A DNA stretch of 64,000 nt from Curtobacterium sp. 'Ferrero' (GCF_002412165.1 NZ_NXIA01000006.1:62001-126000); one strand, 5' to 3'; counted from the stretch's first letter, positions 47,048 through 57,660 are shown. Numbers and translations: made by a program. Notes: a model not told the origin generated them from the sequence alone.

Positions 47048-48172
47048 GTGACCGACGCCCCCGCCCCGCTCGACGAACCGGACATCGACCGGCGACTCCG
47101 CGGACCCGTCCGGATCGTCGGTGCCGGGCTGCTCGGCGCCTCGATCGGCCTGGCGTTGCGCGAGAAGGGTGTCGACGTCGCCCTCGACGACGTCTCGCCC
47201 GCGGCGCTGGCGCTCGCCGTGGACTACGGTGCCGGGCGTCGGCCCGCAGACGATGACGCTCCCGAGCTCGTCGTCGTCGCGGTGCCGCCGGACGTCGTCG
47301 CGACCGTGGTGGAGCGTGAGCTCGGAGCGTTCCCAGACGCCGTCGTCACGGACGTCGCGAGCGTGAAGTCGGGGCCGCTCGCGGCACTCCGGGCCTCGGG
47401 TGCGGACGTCTCCCGCTACATCGGTTCGCACCCGATGGCGGGGCGCGAGCGCAGCGGGCCGACCGCGGCACGCGCCGACCTGTTCGTCGGACAGCCGTGG
47501 GTCATCGCCGGGCACGACGGCGTCTCCTACCAGCGGGCCGCGGTGGTCGAGGACCTCGCGCTCGACGTCGGCGCGACGGTGGTCCCGATGGACCCGGAGT
47601 CGCACGACCTCGCAGTGGCGTACGTCTCGCACACCCCACAGCTCGTGTCGACGCTCATGGCGGCTCGGCTCCGGGACGCCCCCGACGGGTCGCTCGGCCT
47701 GGCCGGTGGCGGGGTGCGGGACGTCACCCGGATCGCGGCGAGCGACCCCGGGCTGTGGGTGCAGATCATCGGGGCGAACGCGGAACGCATCCGGCCGGTG
47801 CTCGCCGACCTCCGCGACGACCTCGACCGGGTGCTCGCCGCACTCGACGACCCGCACGGACAGGGCTCGCCGCGGGCGATCGCCGAGGCCATCGCCGCCG
47901 GCAACCGCGGGGTCGAGCGGCTGCCGGGCAAGCACGGCACCACCAAGCGCTTCGCCCGGGTGGTCGTCCTCGTCGACGACACCCCCGGGCAGATCGCCGC
48001 GCTCCTCACGTTCATCGGGGAGATCGGCATCAACCTCGAGGACATGCGCCTCGAGCACTCACCGGGCGCGCAGATCGGCATCGTCGAGGTGTCGGTCGTG
48101 CCCGAGCAGGAACAGCGACTCGTCGAGGAACTCGAGGGTCGCGGATGGAGGATCGCAGCAGCATGGGCCTGA
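47048..48172 (+). CDS. tyrA: prephenate dehydrogenase with C-terminal ACT domain
   Basis: 374 residues. The NAD-binding [21 protein letters not shown] is at about 22-42. [16 protein letters not shown] at about 128-143 contains the catalytic-site histidine, with [11 protein letters not shown] following. The ACT domain from about residue 300 ([34 protein letters not shown]) implies feedback control, probably by tyrosine. GTG start is leaderless by spacing. It overlaps cmk. Confidence 0.93.
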   Translation: MTDAPAPLDEPDIDRRLRGPVRIVGAGLLGASIGLALREKGVDVALDDVSPAALALAVDYGAGRRPADDDAPELVVVAVPPDVVATVVERELGAFPDAVVTDVASVKSGPLAALRASGADVSRYIGSHPMAGRERSGPTAARADLFVGQPWVIAGHDGVSYQRAAVVEDLALDVGATVVPMDPESHDLAVAYVSHTPQLVSTLMAARLRDAPDGSLGLAGGGVRDVTRIAASDPGLWVQIIGANAERIRPVLADLRDDLDRVLAALDDPHGQGSPRAIAEAIAAGNRGVERLPGKHGTTKRFARVVVLVDDTPGQIAALLTFIGEIGINLEDMRLEHSPGAQIGIVEVSVVPEQEQRLVEELEGRGWRIAAAWA

Positions 48173-49041
48173 ACGACGACACGAACCGAGCCGCGCAGGA
48201 CTCCGGTGTCACCGGCGGTCCGGACGGACCCGACACGGGCCTCCCGACGCCGGGCGACCCGTCCGGCCCGATCGGGGGCGGTGACGTCGCCGGCGGTCTC
48301 GACGGCCAGGGCGGCGGCGAACCGGGCTCCACGAGTGCGCCGATCCCGGCCGGACTGCCCGACGGCGCCTTCGTCGCGAAGTTCGTCATCGCGGTCGACG
48401 GCCCCGCGGGCAGCGGCAAGTCGAGCGTGTCCCGCGCCGCGGCCCGGGCGCTCGGCTTCGGCTACCAGGACACCGGGGCCGCCTACCGTGCCCTGGCGTG
48501 GCACGCCCTGCAGCAGCAGGTCGACCTCGACGATGCCGCGGCCGTCCTGGTGAGCTGGGACACGTTCGACTACGAGATCGGCACCGACCCCGACGACTAC
48601 TTCGTCCGGGTGAACGGCACCGACGTCACCGAGGCGATCCGCACGCCCGAGGTCACGGCCGCGGTCGCGCACATCGCCAAGCTCCCCGAGGTCCGGCAGC
48701 GCCTGGTGCAGCTCTTCCGGCAGGTGATGCGCCGCACCGACGCGCGGGGCATCATCACCGAGGGGCGCGACATCACCACCGTCGTCGCACCCGACGCCGA
48801 GGTCCGCATCCTGCTCACGGCGGACGAGTCGGTTAGGATGGCCAGGCGCTCGGCCGAGGTCACGACCCAGTCGGCCGCCGAGACCTCCGCAGCACTCGCC
48901 CGTCGAGACGCCGCGGACGCGAAGGTCGTCGACTTCATGAACGCCGCGGACGGCGTCACGACGCTCGACTCCACCGACCTCGACTTCGACCAGACCGTGC
49001 AGGCGGTCGTCGAGCTGGCCCGAAGCACGGCCACGAACTGA
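48163..49041 (+). CDS. cmk: cytidylate kinase
   Basis: 292 residues. The P-loop is [19 protein letters not shown] at about 77-95. The family's [37 protein letters not shown] and RRDAADAK follow. The 70 residues before the P-loop are Gly/Pro/Asp-rich and not part of the enzyme. It phosphorylates CMP and dCMP. ATG 48163 overlaps tyrA; ATG 48145 is an alternative. der follows after 40 bases, the usual order. Confidence 0.93.
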   Translation: MGLNDDTNRAAQDSGVTGGPDGPDTGLPTPGDPSGPIGGGDVAGGLDGQGGGEPGSTSAPIPAGLPDGAFVAKFVIAVDGPAGSGKSSVSRAAARALGFGYQDTGAAYRALAWHALQQQVDLDDAAAVLVSWDTFDYEIGTDPDDYFVRVNGTDVTEAIRTPEVTAAVAHIAKLPEVRQRLVQLFRQVMRRTDARGIITEGRDITTVVAPDAEVRILLTADESVRMARRSAEVTTQSAAETSAALARRDAADAKVVDFMNAADGVTTLDSTDLDFDQTVQAVVELARSTATN

Positions 49042-49081
49042 TCACCCGCGGCCACCGCGCCGCACGCGAGGAACCCACACC

Positions 49082-50608
49082 ATGGCGCAGCTGGACAACG
49101 ACAACCCGGCGAACGACGACTTCCCCGAGTACGACACGGCCCTCGGCGAGCGGCTCGCCGGTCTCGACGAGGCCGAGGCTGAGCAGCGCACGAGCGCGCT
49201 CCGGGCCGGACTCGAGGACTACGAGCTCGACGACGAGGACCTCGCACTCCTCGAGGCGGGGCAGGTCGGCGCCGACGGCACGTACTTCCTGCCCGCACTG
49301 CCGGTCCTCGCGATCGTCGGTCGGCCGAACGTCGGCAAGTCGGCGCTCGTCAACCGCATCCTCGGTCGACGTGAGGCCGTCGTGCAGGACGTCCCCGGCG
49401 TCACCCGCGACCGGGTGAGCTACAAGGCCGAGTGGAACGACAAGCGGTTCACGCTCGTCGACACCGGCGGGTGGGAGCCCGACGCCAAGGGCATCAACGC
49501 CTCCGTCGCCGCGCAGGCCGAGGTCGCGATCGACCTCGCCGACGCGGTGCTCTTCGTCGTCGACGTCACGGTCGGCATCACCGCGACCGACGAGCACGTC
49601 GTGAAGATGCTCCGCGGCACCGACCGTCCGGTCATCGTCGTCGCGAACAAGTCCGACGACGACCGCCGCGACCTCGACGCCTACGAGCTCTGGAACCTCG
49701 GCCTCGGTGAGCCGCACCCGGTCTCCGCGCTGCACGGCCGCGGTGTGGCCGACCTGCTCGACCTCATCGTGAAGACGCTGCCGGACACCTCGGCGGTCGC
49801 CAAGCAGGAGGTCGGCGGACCCCGTCGTGTCGCCATCCTCGGCCGCCCGAACGTCGGGAAGAGCTCGCTGCTCAACAAGGCTGCCGGCGAGGAGCGCGTC
49901 GTCGTCAACGAGCTGTCCGGCACGACCCGCGACCCGGTCGACGAGCAGGTCGAACTCGGGGGACGGGTCTGGCGTTTCGTCGACACGGCGGGCATCCGGA
50001 AGCGCGTGCACCTGCAGCAGGGTGCCGACTTCTACGCCTCGCTCCGCACCACCGCGGCGCTCGAGAAGGCCGAGGTCGCCGTCGTCGTGATCGACGTCAC
50101 CGAGCCGATCTCCGTGCAGGACCTCCGCATCATCGACCTGGTGCTCGAGTCGGGTCGGGCCCTGGTGCTCGCCTACAACAAGTGGGACCTCCTCGACGAC
50201 GACCGCCGACGCTACCTCGAGCGCGAGATCGAGCAGGACCTCGCGCACGTCGCCTGGGCGCCCCGCGTGAACATCTCGGCACGCACCGGTCGTCACCTCG
50301 AGAAGCTCGTGCCGGCACTCGAGACCGCGCTCGAGTCGTGGGACACCCGCATCCCGACGGGCAAGGTCAACGCCTTCATCGCCGAACTCGTGCAGGAGCA
50401 CCCGCACCCGGTCCGCGGCGGCAAGCAGCCCCGCATCCTGTTCGGCACCCAGGCGTCGAGCCAGCCGCCGACGTTCGTGCTCTTCACCACGGGCTTCCTC
50501 GACCCGCAGTACCGCCGGTTCATCACCCGGCGCCTCCGCGAGGTCTGGGGCTTCGAGGGCACGCCGATCAACGTCAACATGCGGGTGCGCGAGCGCCGCA
50601 AGCGCTGA
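49082..50608 (+). CDS. der: GTPase Der (EngA)
   Basis: 508 residues. It has tandem G domains: [14 protein letters not shown] with K86 and, from about 255, [14 protein letters not shown], each with NKSD/NKWD and switch motifs VTRDR and TTRDPVD. The C-terminal KH-like domain is at about 425-505. A 75-residue acidic N-terminal extension is typical of actinobacterial Der. It acts in 50S subunit assembly. Confidence 0.95.
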   Translation: MAQLDNDNPANDDFPEYDTALGERLAGLDEAEAEQRTSALRAGLEDYELDDEDLALLEAGQVGADGTYFLPALPVLAIVGRPNVGKSALVNRILGRREAVVQDVPGVTRDRVSYKAEWNDKRFTLVDTGGWEPDAKGINASVAAQAEVAIDLADAVLFVVDVTVGITATDEHVVKMLRGTDRPVIVVANKSDDDRRDLDAYELWNLGLGEPHPVSALHGRGVADLLDLIVKTLPDTSAVAKQEVGGPRRVAILGRPNVGKSSLLNKAAGEERVVVNELSGTTRDPVDEQVELGGRVWRFVDTAGIRKRVHLQQGADFYASLRTTAALEKAEVAVVVIDVTEPISVQDLRIIDLVLESGRALVLAYNKWDLLDDDRRRYLEREIEQDLAHVAWAPRVNISARTGRHLEKLVPALETALESWDTRIPTGKVNAFIAELVQEHPHPVRGGKQPRILFGTQASSQPPTFVLFTTGFLDPQYRRFITRRLREVWGFEGTPINVNMRVRERRKR

Positions 50609-50617
50609 GGCACGGAC

Positions 50618-51259
50618 GTGGCGGGCAGTCGACGGGCGCTCCTCACCGGGAGCGTCGTCGTGCTGCTCGTCACCGTCGCCGTGGTCGCCGTCGTGACCGT
50701 GCAGGGCGCGGGTACCGGCCACCGTCCGGTCGCGGCCGCGAGCACGACGCCGACGCCCCGTCCGGTCGACGTGTCCGGCGGCGACACGTCGACGTCCCTT
50801 CCCCCCCCCGCACCGTCGAACGCCCTCGGCGCGCCCGCTCCCGAGCCGTCGTCCGTGCACGTGTCGGACGCGGGCGGGCCGGCCGTCGAGCCGTGGTGGC
50901 GTCGCGTGCCACCCGTCGCGGGGACGCTGACCGCGCCGGACGGGAGCGGCATCGGGAAGGTCACGGTCCTCGCGTCCGACGACGGCTCCCCGACGGCCAG
51001 CGACACCCCGACGGCCAGCGACACCCTGACGGTCACGATCGTCGGCGATCCGAGTCTCCCGGCCGCCGCGACGCGCGCCGTGCTGACCGGAGCCGGGGGA
51101 GCGGAGGAGGACCTCGGCGCCGTCAGCCCGGACATGCGGGGTGTCGGGTTCGTGCTCGGGGCGACGGACGCCGACCACCTCCCGGATCCAGTGCGCGCCC
51201 TCGAGCTCCGCGACCCGGCGGGGCGGGTCGTCGCAGCGGCCGTGCTCCTGCCGGTCTGA
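50618..51259 (+). CDS. membrane-anchored protein of unknown function downstream of der
   Basis: 213 residues. A signal anchor at about 8-28 (LLTGSVVVLLVTVAVVAVVTV) is followed by a Pro/Ser/Thr-rich extracellular linker to about 90 and a beta-rich domain in the last 110 residues (PVAGTLTAPDGSGIGKVTVLASDD, VLTGAGGAEEDLGAVSPDMRGVGFVLGA). A run of nine C bases (50801-50809) encodes PPP, and PTASD is duplicated. GTG starts nine bases after der. I recognise no family. Confidence 0.65.
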   Translation: MAGSRRALLTGSVVVLLVTVAVVAVVTVQGAGTGHRPVAAASTTPTPRPVDVSGGDTSTSLPPPAPSNALGAPAPEPSSVHVSDAGGPAVEPWWRRVPPVAGTLTAPDGSGIGKVTVLASDDGSPTASDTPTASDTLTVTIVGDPSLPAAATRAVLTGAGGAEEDLGAVSPDMRGVGFVLGATDADHLPDPVRALELRDPAGRVVAAAVLLPV

Positions 51260-51518
51260 CCACACGACCGCGCGACCGCACGTCCGCACGACCGCACGAC
51301 CGCAGCGGCGTGGCGGAGGCGAGCCGTGCCTCCCGGCCGCACCGGACCACGCGGCCCGCGTCGCGACGCACCCCGTTCGGAACACCGCGCCCCCTCCCGA
51401 CGGGGCGCGGTGTCCGCCCCGGGGCGCGGTGCGGGCCGCGCTCCGCGTTCCGCCCCGCCGACCACCGGACGGGAGGCACGGTGCACCCCCGCCCCGCCGG
51501 ATGCGGCACCATGGTCTG
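51260..51518. other. 259-base non-coding stretch with GGGAGGC-family motifs
   Basis: It begins with a run of CGACCGCACG-type short repeats, then contains GGCGGAGGCGAGCCGTGCCTCCCGGCC (split here as GGCGGAGGC and GTGCCTCCCGGCC) near 51313-51342, and CGGACGGGAGGCACGGTGCAC near 51466. No gene is seen. Confidence 0.6.
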
Positions 51519-52034
51519 GTGACCGTTCCCGACCTCGCCGACCGACTGTGGTGTCGGCTGCGGCTCGACCGGCTGGCGGGCGGCCGACAGGCCGGCTACG
51601 TCATCCGCGAGGACATGCTCGCGCACCCCCAGACCGTCCGGTCGTTCCGCTGGATCCGGTGGCTGCTCGTCGCCGAGACCGTCGTCGGACTGACCGCGAT
51701 CGTCGTCGCCGTGCTGCTCACCCGAGCAGGGGAGACCGTGCCCTGGGCGGTGTGGTTCCGGGCGACCGTCGTGCTCCTCATCACCCTCACGCTGTACGTG
51801 TTCGCGTGGCGAGCGCAGCTCGGCTACTACTGGGCCTACCAGCGCCTGCGTCTGTTCAGCAGGATCTTCCCGGTGGTGACGCTGGTCGTCGCGGCCATCC
51901 CCGGGCTCTACCCGTTCTGGATGGTCATCGAGCAGATCGTGTTCTCGCTGCTCATGATCGGCATCGGCGACGTGCTCACCTCGGACCACATGCGGGCGAC
52001 GTTCCCGAAGCCGGCGCGGTCGCCCCGACGCTGA
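51519..52034 (+). CDS. four-helix membrane protein of unknown function
   Basis: 171 residues. Membrane segments are at about 46-66, 76-96, 112-132 and 136-152, with basic loops (RWIRW, RLRLFSR) on the cytoplasmic side. There is no conserved catalytic motif. The GTG start at 51519 lies eight bases after a CACCAT that could be a weak -10. It precedes the first aldo/keto reductase gene after 112 bases. I recognise no family. Confidence 0.65.
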   Translation: MTVPDLADRLWCRLRLDRLAGGRQAGYVIREDMLAHPQTVRSFRWIRWLLVAETVVGLTAIVVAVLLTRAGETVPWAVWFRATVVLLITLTLYVFAWRAQLGYYWAYQRLRLFSRIFPVVTLVVAAIPGLYPFWMVIEQIVFSLLMIGIGDVLTSDHMRATFPKPARSPRR

Positions 52035-52146
52035 CCGACGCCGGACGGATCGCCCCGGAGCGACGCCACCGCTGGAGCCTGGCCCTCCTGGTCCCAGGGA
52101 CGGGCGGAGCCTGGCATGCCCACGCCCCGCGGAGCATCGTGGTGGC

Positions 52147-53019
52147 ATGACCGACACGACCCTCCCCGGCGGTACCTACCGCCTCGCCGACGACCTCGAA
52201 CTCACCCGCGTCGGGTACGGCGCCATGCAGCTCGCCGGACCCGGGGTGTTCGGGCCGCCGGCCGACCGCGAGGAGGCGATCCGCGTCCTCCGCACGGTCG
52301 TCGAACTCGGGATCACCCACATCGACACGTCGGACTTCTACGGTCCCCACGTCACCAACGAGATCATCCGCGAGGCCCTCCACCCCTACCCGGACGACCT
52401 GCACCTCGTCACGAAGGTCGGCGCCCGACGCGACGAGCAGGGCGGCTGGCCCCACGCGCGCGAGCCGCACGAACTCGTCGAGCAGGTGCACGACAACCTG
52501 CGGAACCTCGGACTCGAACAGCTCGACCTCGTGAACCTCCGCATGGGCGGCGTCGACGCACCCGAACCGGGCAGCCTGGCCCCGCAGTTCGAGGCGCTCG
52601 CCGAACTCCAGCAGCAGGGACTCATCCGGCACCTCGGGGTCTCGACGGTGACCGCTGAGCAGCTCGCCGAGGCACAGACCATCGCCCCGGTGGTGTGCGT
52701 GCAGAACCTCTACAACGTCGCCCGACGTGAGGACGACGCACTCGTCGACGCCACCGCGGCCCAGGGCATCGCGTTCGTCCCGTACTTCCCGCTCGGCGGA
52801 TTCTCGCCGATCCAGTCCGGCGCGCTCGACGCCGTGGCGGACCGCCTCGGGGTGTCGCGGCTCACCGTGGCGCTGTCGTGGCTGCTGCAGCGCTCCCCGA
52901 ACGTCCTGCTCATCCCCGGTACCTCCTCGGTCGTGCACCTGCGCGACAACGTCGCGTCGGCGGGCTTCGCCCTGCCGGCGGACGCGGTGGCGGAGCTCGA
53001 CGCGATCGGCGCGGCGTGA
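52147..53019 (+). CDS. aldo/keto reductase, first of two paralogues
   Basis: 290 residues, a TIM-barrel oxidoreductase of the AKR superfamily. GYGAMQLAGPGVFGP opens the barrel, the catalytic tetrad region is HIDTSDFYGPHVTN (Asp/Tyr), followed by LVTKVG with Lys and VNLRMGG in place of the common LLHxP. SRLTVALSWLLQRSPNVLLIPGTSS binds NADP. The substrate is unknown. About 80% identical to the protein at 61627; the two copies bracket the type VII locus. Confidence 0.9.
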   Translation: MTDTTLPGGTYRLADDLELTRVGYGAMQLAGPGVFGPPADREEAIRVLRTVVELGITHIDTSDFYGPHVTNEIIREALHPYPDDLHLVTKVGARRDEQGGWPHAREPHELVEQVHDNLRNLGLEQLDLVNLRMGGVDAPEPGSLAPQFEALAELQQQGLIRHLGVSTVTAEQLAEAQTIAPVVCVQNLYNVARREDDALVDATAAQGIAFVPYFPLGGFSPIQSGALDAVADRLGVSRLTVALSWLLQRSPNVLLIPGTSSVVHLRDNVASAGFALPADAVAELDAIGAA

Positions 53020-53036
53020 CGACGTGACCCTGGTCC

Positions 53037-53078
53037 GGCCGGGAGGCCCGTGGCGGCGCCGCCACGGGCCTCCCGGCC
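53037..53078. terminator. 42-bp perfect palindrome between the AKR gene and the type VII locus
   Basis: Each half is 21 bases (GGCCGGGAGGC, then CCGTGGCGGC), meeting at GGC/GCC. The inner 28 bases equal the palindrome at 6061-6088. It should end AKR transcripts before the secretion locus. Confidence 0.8.
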
Positions 53079-53106
53079 GTCGTGTGCGGACGTCGGTGCG
53101 TCCCTC

Positions 53107-53112
53107 TACGAT
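53107..53112 (+). promoter_or_regulatory. -10 element of the type VII motor gene
   Basis: TACGAT is 18 bases before the GTG at 53130. GTGGGGGTGG, six to fifteen bases before the start, provides the ribosome binding site. Confidence 0.55.
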
Positions 53113-53129
53113 GGCAGTGGGGGTGGAAT

Positions 53130-56100
53130 GTGAAACTCAAGGTGACCATTTCAGGGTCGGGCACCGAGCGGGACGTCGTCGTGACCGCGGACGTGACCGC
53201 CACGATCGGCAGCCTCGCCGAGCGACTCTCCGGCGGGCGCACGGGGGCCGACGGTGTCCCGCTGACCCTGCGCGTCTGGGCGCCGGGCCGGGTGCAGGCA
53301 CGGTTGCTCAACCCGTCCGCGACCGTGCACGAGTCCTCGCTCCGGTCCGGCTGCCGCGTCGAGGTCGTCGCGGCGACCGACCGCCGCCGCGGTGACGACG
53401 TCGAGGACGCGCCCGCGGCCCTCCTCCAGGTGCTGACCGGGCCCGAGGCTGGCCACGAGTACCTGCTGTCGCGCGGGGTGAACCTGATCGGCCGAGACGC
53501 CATGGCGCAGGTCTCCCTCGCCGACGACGACCAGGTGTCCCGCCGGCATGCCGCCGTCACCGTCGGCGACACGGTCGAGGTCGTCGACCTCAACTCCGCG
53601 AACGGCGTCGCCGTCGACGGCCGGCTCGTCGCGCGGTCGTTCCTCGACCCGACCAACGTGGTCCAGCTCGGCGGGACGACGCTGCGCATCGCACCGCTGC
53701 CGGGCACGTCGGCGACCGGACCGGTCACGCCGACGGCACCGGGGGCCACCCCCGACGACACCGAGTTCTCGCGCTCGCCCCGGGTCGAGCCCGCGTACCG
53801 CGGCAAGCACGTCACCCTGCCAGAGATCCCCGTCCCGGGGGAGAAGCCGCGGTTGCCCGTCATCGCGATCCTCGCGCCGATCATCCTCGGCGGGGTGCTC
53901 TTCCTCGTCACGAAGCAGCCGTCCACGCTGGTCTTCATCGCGCTGTCGCCCATCATCATGATCGGCACGTGGATCGACCAGCGGGTCCAGATCCGACGGC
54001 GGAAGCGCGACGAGCGGGAGCGCTTCGAGGAGTCCCTGCGCGACGTCCGCAGCCGACTCGCCGCCGAGCGCGAGAACGAGCTCGAAGCCCGCACCGCCGA
54101 GTCGCCGGACCCGACCGCCGTGACCGCCGCGATGCGCGAGCGCAGCACGCTCCTCTGGACGCGGAAGCCGGAGCACACCACCTTCCTCGAGGTCCGCTTC
54201 GGCGCCGGCACGCAGCCCTCCCGGTCCACCGTGACCCTGCCGTCGAAGAACTCGGGCAGCGTCGACGACTGGAACCGCGCCGAGGCCCTGGCCGACGAGT
54301 ACGCCACGGTCGGGCCGGTCCCCGTCGTCGAGACGTTCGAGCGCGCCGGCGCGATCGGCGTCGCGGGCACCGGCCTCGCCGCCGACGACGTCGCACGGTC
54401 CCTCGTGGTGCAGCTCGTCGGGCTGCACAGCCCCGCGGACCTCGTCCTGACCGCCTTCGCCGGTGGCGCCACCACGGAGCAGTGGTCCTGGCTCAAGTGG
54501 CTGCCGCACGTCGACTCGCCGTACAGCCCGATCCGGTCGCCGGGGTTGGTCCGCGACTTCGCGGGCGCGTCGGCCCTGCTCGCCGAACTCGAGGGCCTCG
54601 TCGTCACCCGCCGCGCCGCCGGGGTCGGTCGGGGTGCGCGCGTGCGCTCCCGCATCGACGAGGACCGGGCACTCGACGAGGAGCACGGCGGAGCCGTCGA
54701 GCGGCTGCCCGCGGTGCCGGCCGTCGTGGTGCTCGTCACCGCCGAGGCCCCCGCGGACCGGGCGCGGCTCGTCGCGCTCGCCGAGGAGGGGCCGGACTAC
54801 GGCGTGCACGTCCTCTGGCTCGCCCCGACCCTGCAGGCGCTGCCGGCAGCGTGCCGCACCGCCGTCGTGCTCGACCGCGCCACCGGCACCGTGACGGTCG
54901 GGTTCGTGCGGTCGGGTCTCTCCGTCACGCTCGACCGCCTCGACCGGGTCGACAGCATCGAGGCGGCCACCGTCGCGCGGGCCGTCGCACCCCTGCGCGA
55001 CAGCGGGGCCCGGGTGCTGGACGAGACCGACCTGCCGCACAGCGTCGCCTTCCTCGACCTGTACGAAGGCGACCTCGCAGGCGACCCGGCGGCCGTCGTG
55101 AGCCGGTGGTCGAAGAACGACAGCCTCACCGCGGACTGGGTCCCCGGAGCCGGACGGGAGTCCGGGGGCATCCGCGCCGTCGTCGGCCAGGGGCCGAGCG
55201 AGCCGATGGCCCTCGACCTCCGCGTGCAGGGGCCGCACGCCCTCGTCGGCGGCACGACCGGGTCCGGCAAGAGCGAGTTCCTCCAGACCTGGATCATGGG
55301 CATGGCGGCGGAGTACGCGCCCGACCGCGTCACCTTCCTGCTCGTCGACTACAAGGGCGGTGCCGCCTTCGCGGAGTGCGTGGGGCTCCCGCACACGGTC
55401 GGGCTCGTCACGGACCTCAACCCGCACCTCGTCCGGCGGGCGCTGACGTCCTTGCGCGCCGAGCTGCGGTACCGGGAGCACCTGCTCAACGAGCGCGGCG
55501 CGAAGGACCTCGTCGCCCTCGAACAGCGCGGCGACCCGGCCGCACCGCCCGCGCTCGTGATCGTCATCGACGAGTTCGCCGCCCTCGCCACCGAGATCCC
55601 GGAGTTCATCGACGGCGTGATCGACGTCGCGCAGCGGGGCAGGTCGCTCGGCCTGCACCTCGTCATGGCCACGCAGCGGCCGAGCGGGGTCATCAAGGAC
55701 TCCCTCCGCGCGAACACGAACCTCCGCATCGCGCTCCGCGTCGCCGACCCCGTGGACAGCGAGGACGTGCTCGGGGTGTCCGACGCCGCCTTCTTCGACC
55801 CGGGGACGCCCGGTCGTGCCGCGGCGAAGACCGGGCCCGGTCGCGTGGTCGACTTCCAGACCGCCTACCTCGGCGGCCGGTCCGACGATGCCGTCCACGA
55901 GTCCGACGTCGAGGTGCAGGACCTCCCGTTCGGCCCCGGATCCGTCTGGCCGAGCGGTGTCCGAGCACCGCGGGACACCAGCCGGAAGAAGGACATCGAG
56001 CGCCTCGCCACCACCATCGCGCGCGCCGCCGACGCCCGTGCGCTCGCGGTGCCGCGCAAGCCCTGGCTCGACCAGTTGCCCGACACCGTCGACCTCGCCG

Positions 56101-57611
56101 CGCTCCCGGCGTCCGACGGGGCACGGCTCGTGGTCGGCACCGTCGACGTGCCGGAAGCCCAGCAGCAGACCCCCTTCGTCGTCGACCTCGACGTGGTCGG
56201 GAACCTCGCCGTCCTCGGCGCCGGCGGCACCGGCAAGTCCCAGGCGCTGCGTGCCCTCGCCGTCGCGGCCTCCGCGGTCGCCGACCGGTTCCCCGTGGAG
56301 ATCACCGGACTCGACTTCGGCGGTGGCGGGCTGAGCGTGCTCGAGGGGCTGCCCACCGTCGGCACCGTCATCAGCGGGCCGGACGACGAACGCATCACGC
56401 GCCTCCTGGCCGACCTCAGTGCGACCATCGCGGACCGCTCGACACGCTTCGCCGCCGCCCGGGCGGCGAACCTCACCGAGTACCGCGCCGCGACGGGCCT
56501 GGCGGAGCCGCGCATCCTGGTGCTCGTCGACGGGATGGGCGCGTTCCGCACCGAGTACGAGTTCCGCCCCGGGGCGACGCAGGTGTTCGACCAGGTCGTC
56601 GGGATCGCCGCGACCGGTCGGGCCCTCGGTGTCCACCTCGTGATGTCCGCCGACCGGCTCGGGGCGTTCCCGACCAACCTGCAGGCGGCGGTGGGGGAGC
56701 GCGTCGTGCTGCGGCTCGCGAGCGAGCTCGAGTACCACGCGGCGGACGTCCCCGCGGACGTGCTCGAGGACGCCGTCCCCGGGCGAGCGCTCGTCGACGA
56801 CCACGAGGTCCAGATCGGGGTCCCCGGGGGCACCGCCGACCTCGGCCGCCAGGACGCGGCGATCGTGGCGCTCGCGGACGGACTCCGCGCGCGCGGCGTC
56901 GTCGACGCGCAACCGATCCGGACGCTCCCGACGGCCGTGGACCCGTCGGGACTGCCGGTGTCCGTCGCCGGGCGTCCGACCATCGGGCTCGCGGACGACA
57001 CCCTCGCACCGATCGGCATCCCGACCGACGGCCTGTTCGTCGTCACCGGTCCGTTCGGCTCCGGACGCAGCACCACGATGCGCACGCTCATCCGCTCGGT
57101 CCGGTCGACCTGGCCGGAGCGGCCGGCGCACCTCATCGTCGGTCGTCGGTCGTCGCTCCGGGACGCCACCGACTGGGCGTTCGCCTCGACTGACGGCGAG
57201 TCCGCCGAGGCCCTCGCAGCGGAACTGGCGGCGAGGCTCGAGAACGGTGTGTCGTCGGGGGCGGTCGAGCCGGTCGTCGTGATCGAGAACGTCGGCGACT
57301 TCGAGGGGCTGCCCGCCGAGGGGCAGGTCGCGCGGCTCATCAAGGCCGCGCGACGGGCGGGCGTGTTCGTCCTCGCCGAGGCGGACACCGTGACGGCGCC
57401 CAGCGCCTGGCAGCTCTTCGCGGAGCTGAAGACCGCCCGCGCCGGCATCGCCCTGCAGCCGGAGGAGACCGACGGGCTCACGCTGTTCCGGACCGCGTTC
57501 CCCCGGGTCACCCGGTCGGACTTCCCGGTCGGACGCGGCATCATGGTCGATTCCGGCCGGATCACCCGCGTCCAGGTCGCCCACACCGAGGACATCTCCG
57601 TACCCCGCTGA
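53130..57611 (+). CDS. type VII secretion EccC/EssC-like ATPase with ubiquitin-like and FHA domains
   Basis: 1493 residues. Order: beta-grasp ubiquitin-like region (about 1-88), FHA domain (about 98-190, with GRD, SRRHA and NSANGVAVDG), two membrane helices (about 245-285), a long helical segment, then three FtsK/SpoIIIE ATPase domains. ATPase 1 has K714 in GTTGSGKSEF and D814-E815 in IVIDEFAAL. ATPase 2 has K1036 in GAGGTGKSQ. ATPase 3 has R1313 in place of the lysine (GPFGSGRST). EccC-type motors recruit WXG100 substrates to the third domain. The order is closer to EssC of Firmicutes than to mycobacterial EccC, which lacks FHA. Confidence 0.92.
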   Translation: MKLKVTISGSGTERDVVVTADVTATIGSLAERLSGGRTGADGVPLTLRVWAPGRVQARLLNPSATVHESSLRSGCRVEVVAATDRRRGDDVEDAPAALLQVLTGPEAGHEYLLSRGVNLIGRDAMAQVSLADDDQVSRRHAAVTVGDTVEVVDLNSANGVAVDGRLVARSFLDPTNVVQLGGTTLRIAPLPGTSATGPVTPTAPGATPDDTEFSRSPRVEPAYRGKHVTLPEIPVPGEKPRLPVIAILAPIILGGVLFLVTKQPSTLVFIALSPIIMIGTWIDQRVQIRRRKRDERERFEESLRDVRSRLAAERENELEARTAESPDPTAVTAAMRERSTLLWTRKPEHTTFLEVRFGAGTQPSRSTVTLPSKNSGSVDDWNRAEALADEYATVGPVPVVETFERAGAIGVAGTGLAADDVARSLVVQLVGLHSPADLVLTAFAGGATTEQWSWLKWLPHVDSPYSPIRSPGLVRDFAGASALLAELEGLVVTRRAAGVGRGARVRSRIDEDRALDEEHGGAVERLPAVPAVVVLVTAEAPADRARLVALAEEGPDYGVHVLWLAPTLQALPAACRTAVVLDRATGTVTVGFVRSGLSVTLDRLDRVDSIEAATVARAVAPLRDSGARVLDETDLPHSVAFLDLYEGDLAGDPAAVVSRWSKNDSLTADWVPGAGRESGGIRAVVGQGPSEPMALDLRVQGPHALVGGTTGSGKSEFLQTWIMGMAAEYAPDRVTFLLVDYKGGAAFAECVGLPHTVGLVTDLNPHLVRRALTSLRAELRYREHLLNERGAKDLVALEQRGDPAAPPALVIVIDEFAALATEIPEFIDGVIDVAQRGRSLGLHLVMATQRPSGVIKDSLRANTNLRIALRVADPVDSEDVLGVSDAAFFDPGTPGRAAAKTGPGRVVDFQTAYLGGRSDDAVHESDVEVQDLPFGPGSVWPSGVRAPRDTSRKKDIERLATTIARAADARALAVPRKPWLDQLPDTVDLAALPASDGARLVVGTVDVPEAQQQTPFVVDLDVVGNLAVLGAGGTGKSQALRALAVAASAVADRFPVEITGLDFGGGGLSVLEGLPTVGTVISGPDDERITRLLADLSATIADRSTRFAAARAANLTEYRAATGLAEPRILVLVDGMGAFRTEYEFRPGATQVFDQVVGIAATGRALGVHLVMSADRLGAFPTNLQAAVGERVVLRLASELEYHAADVPADVLEDAVPGRALVDDHEVQIGVPGGTADLGRQDAAIVALADGLRARGVVDAQPIRTLPTAVDPSGLPVSVAGRPTIGLADDTLAPIGIPTDGLFVVTGPFGSGRSTTMRTLIRSVRSTWPERPAHLIVGRRSSLRDATDWAFASTDGESAEALAAELAARLENGVSSGAVEPVVVIENVGDFEGLPAEGQVARLIKAARRAGVFVLAEADTVTAPSAWQLFAELKTARAGIALQPEETDGLTLFRTAFPRVTRSDFPVGRGIMVDSGRITRVQVAHTEDISVPR

Positions 57612-57654
57612 CGAGAGGTAGACATAGCGTGCGCGAGGAAATATCAGTTGGTGT

Positions 57655-57660
57655 TATGTT
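57655..57660 (+). promoter_or_regulatory. possible -10 upstream of the WXG100-like gene
   Basis: TATGTT lies in an unusually A+T-rich stretch (57620-57662) that separates the motor gene from the substrates. It may allow separate transcription of the small substrate genes. Confidence 0.35.

Noticed and set aside
53151..57584. Long minus-strand open frame opposite the type VII motor
   Set aside because: Same cause: third-position G/C keeps stops out of the antisense frame. No start signal or protein-like composition.
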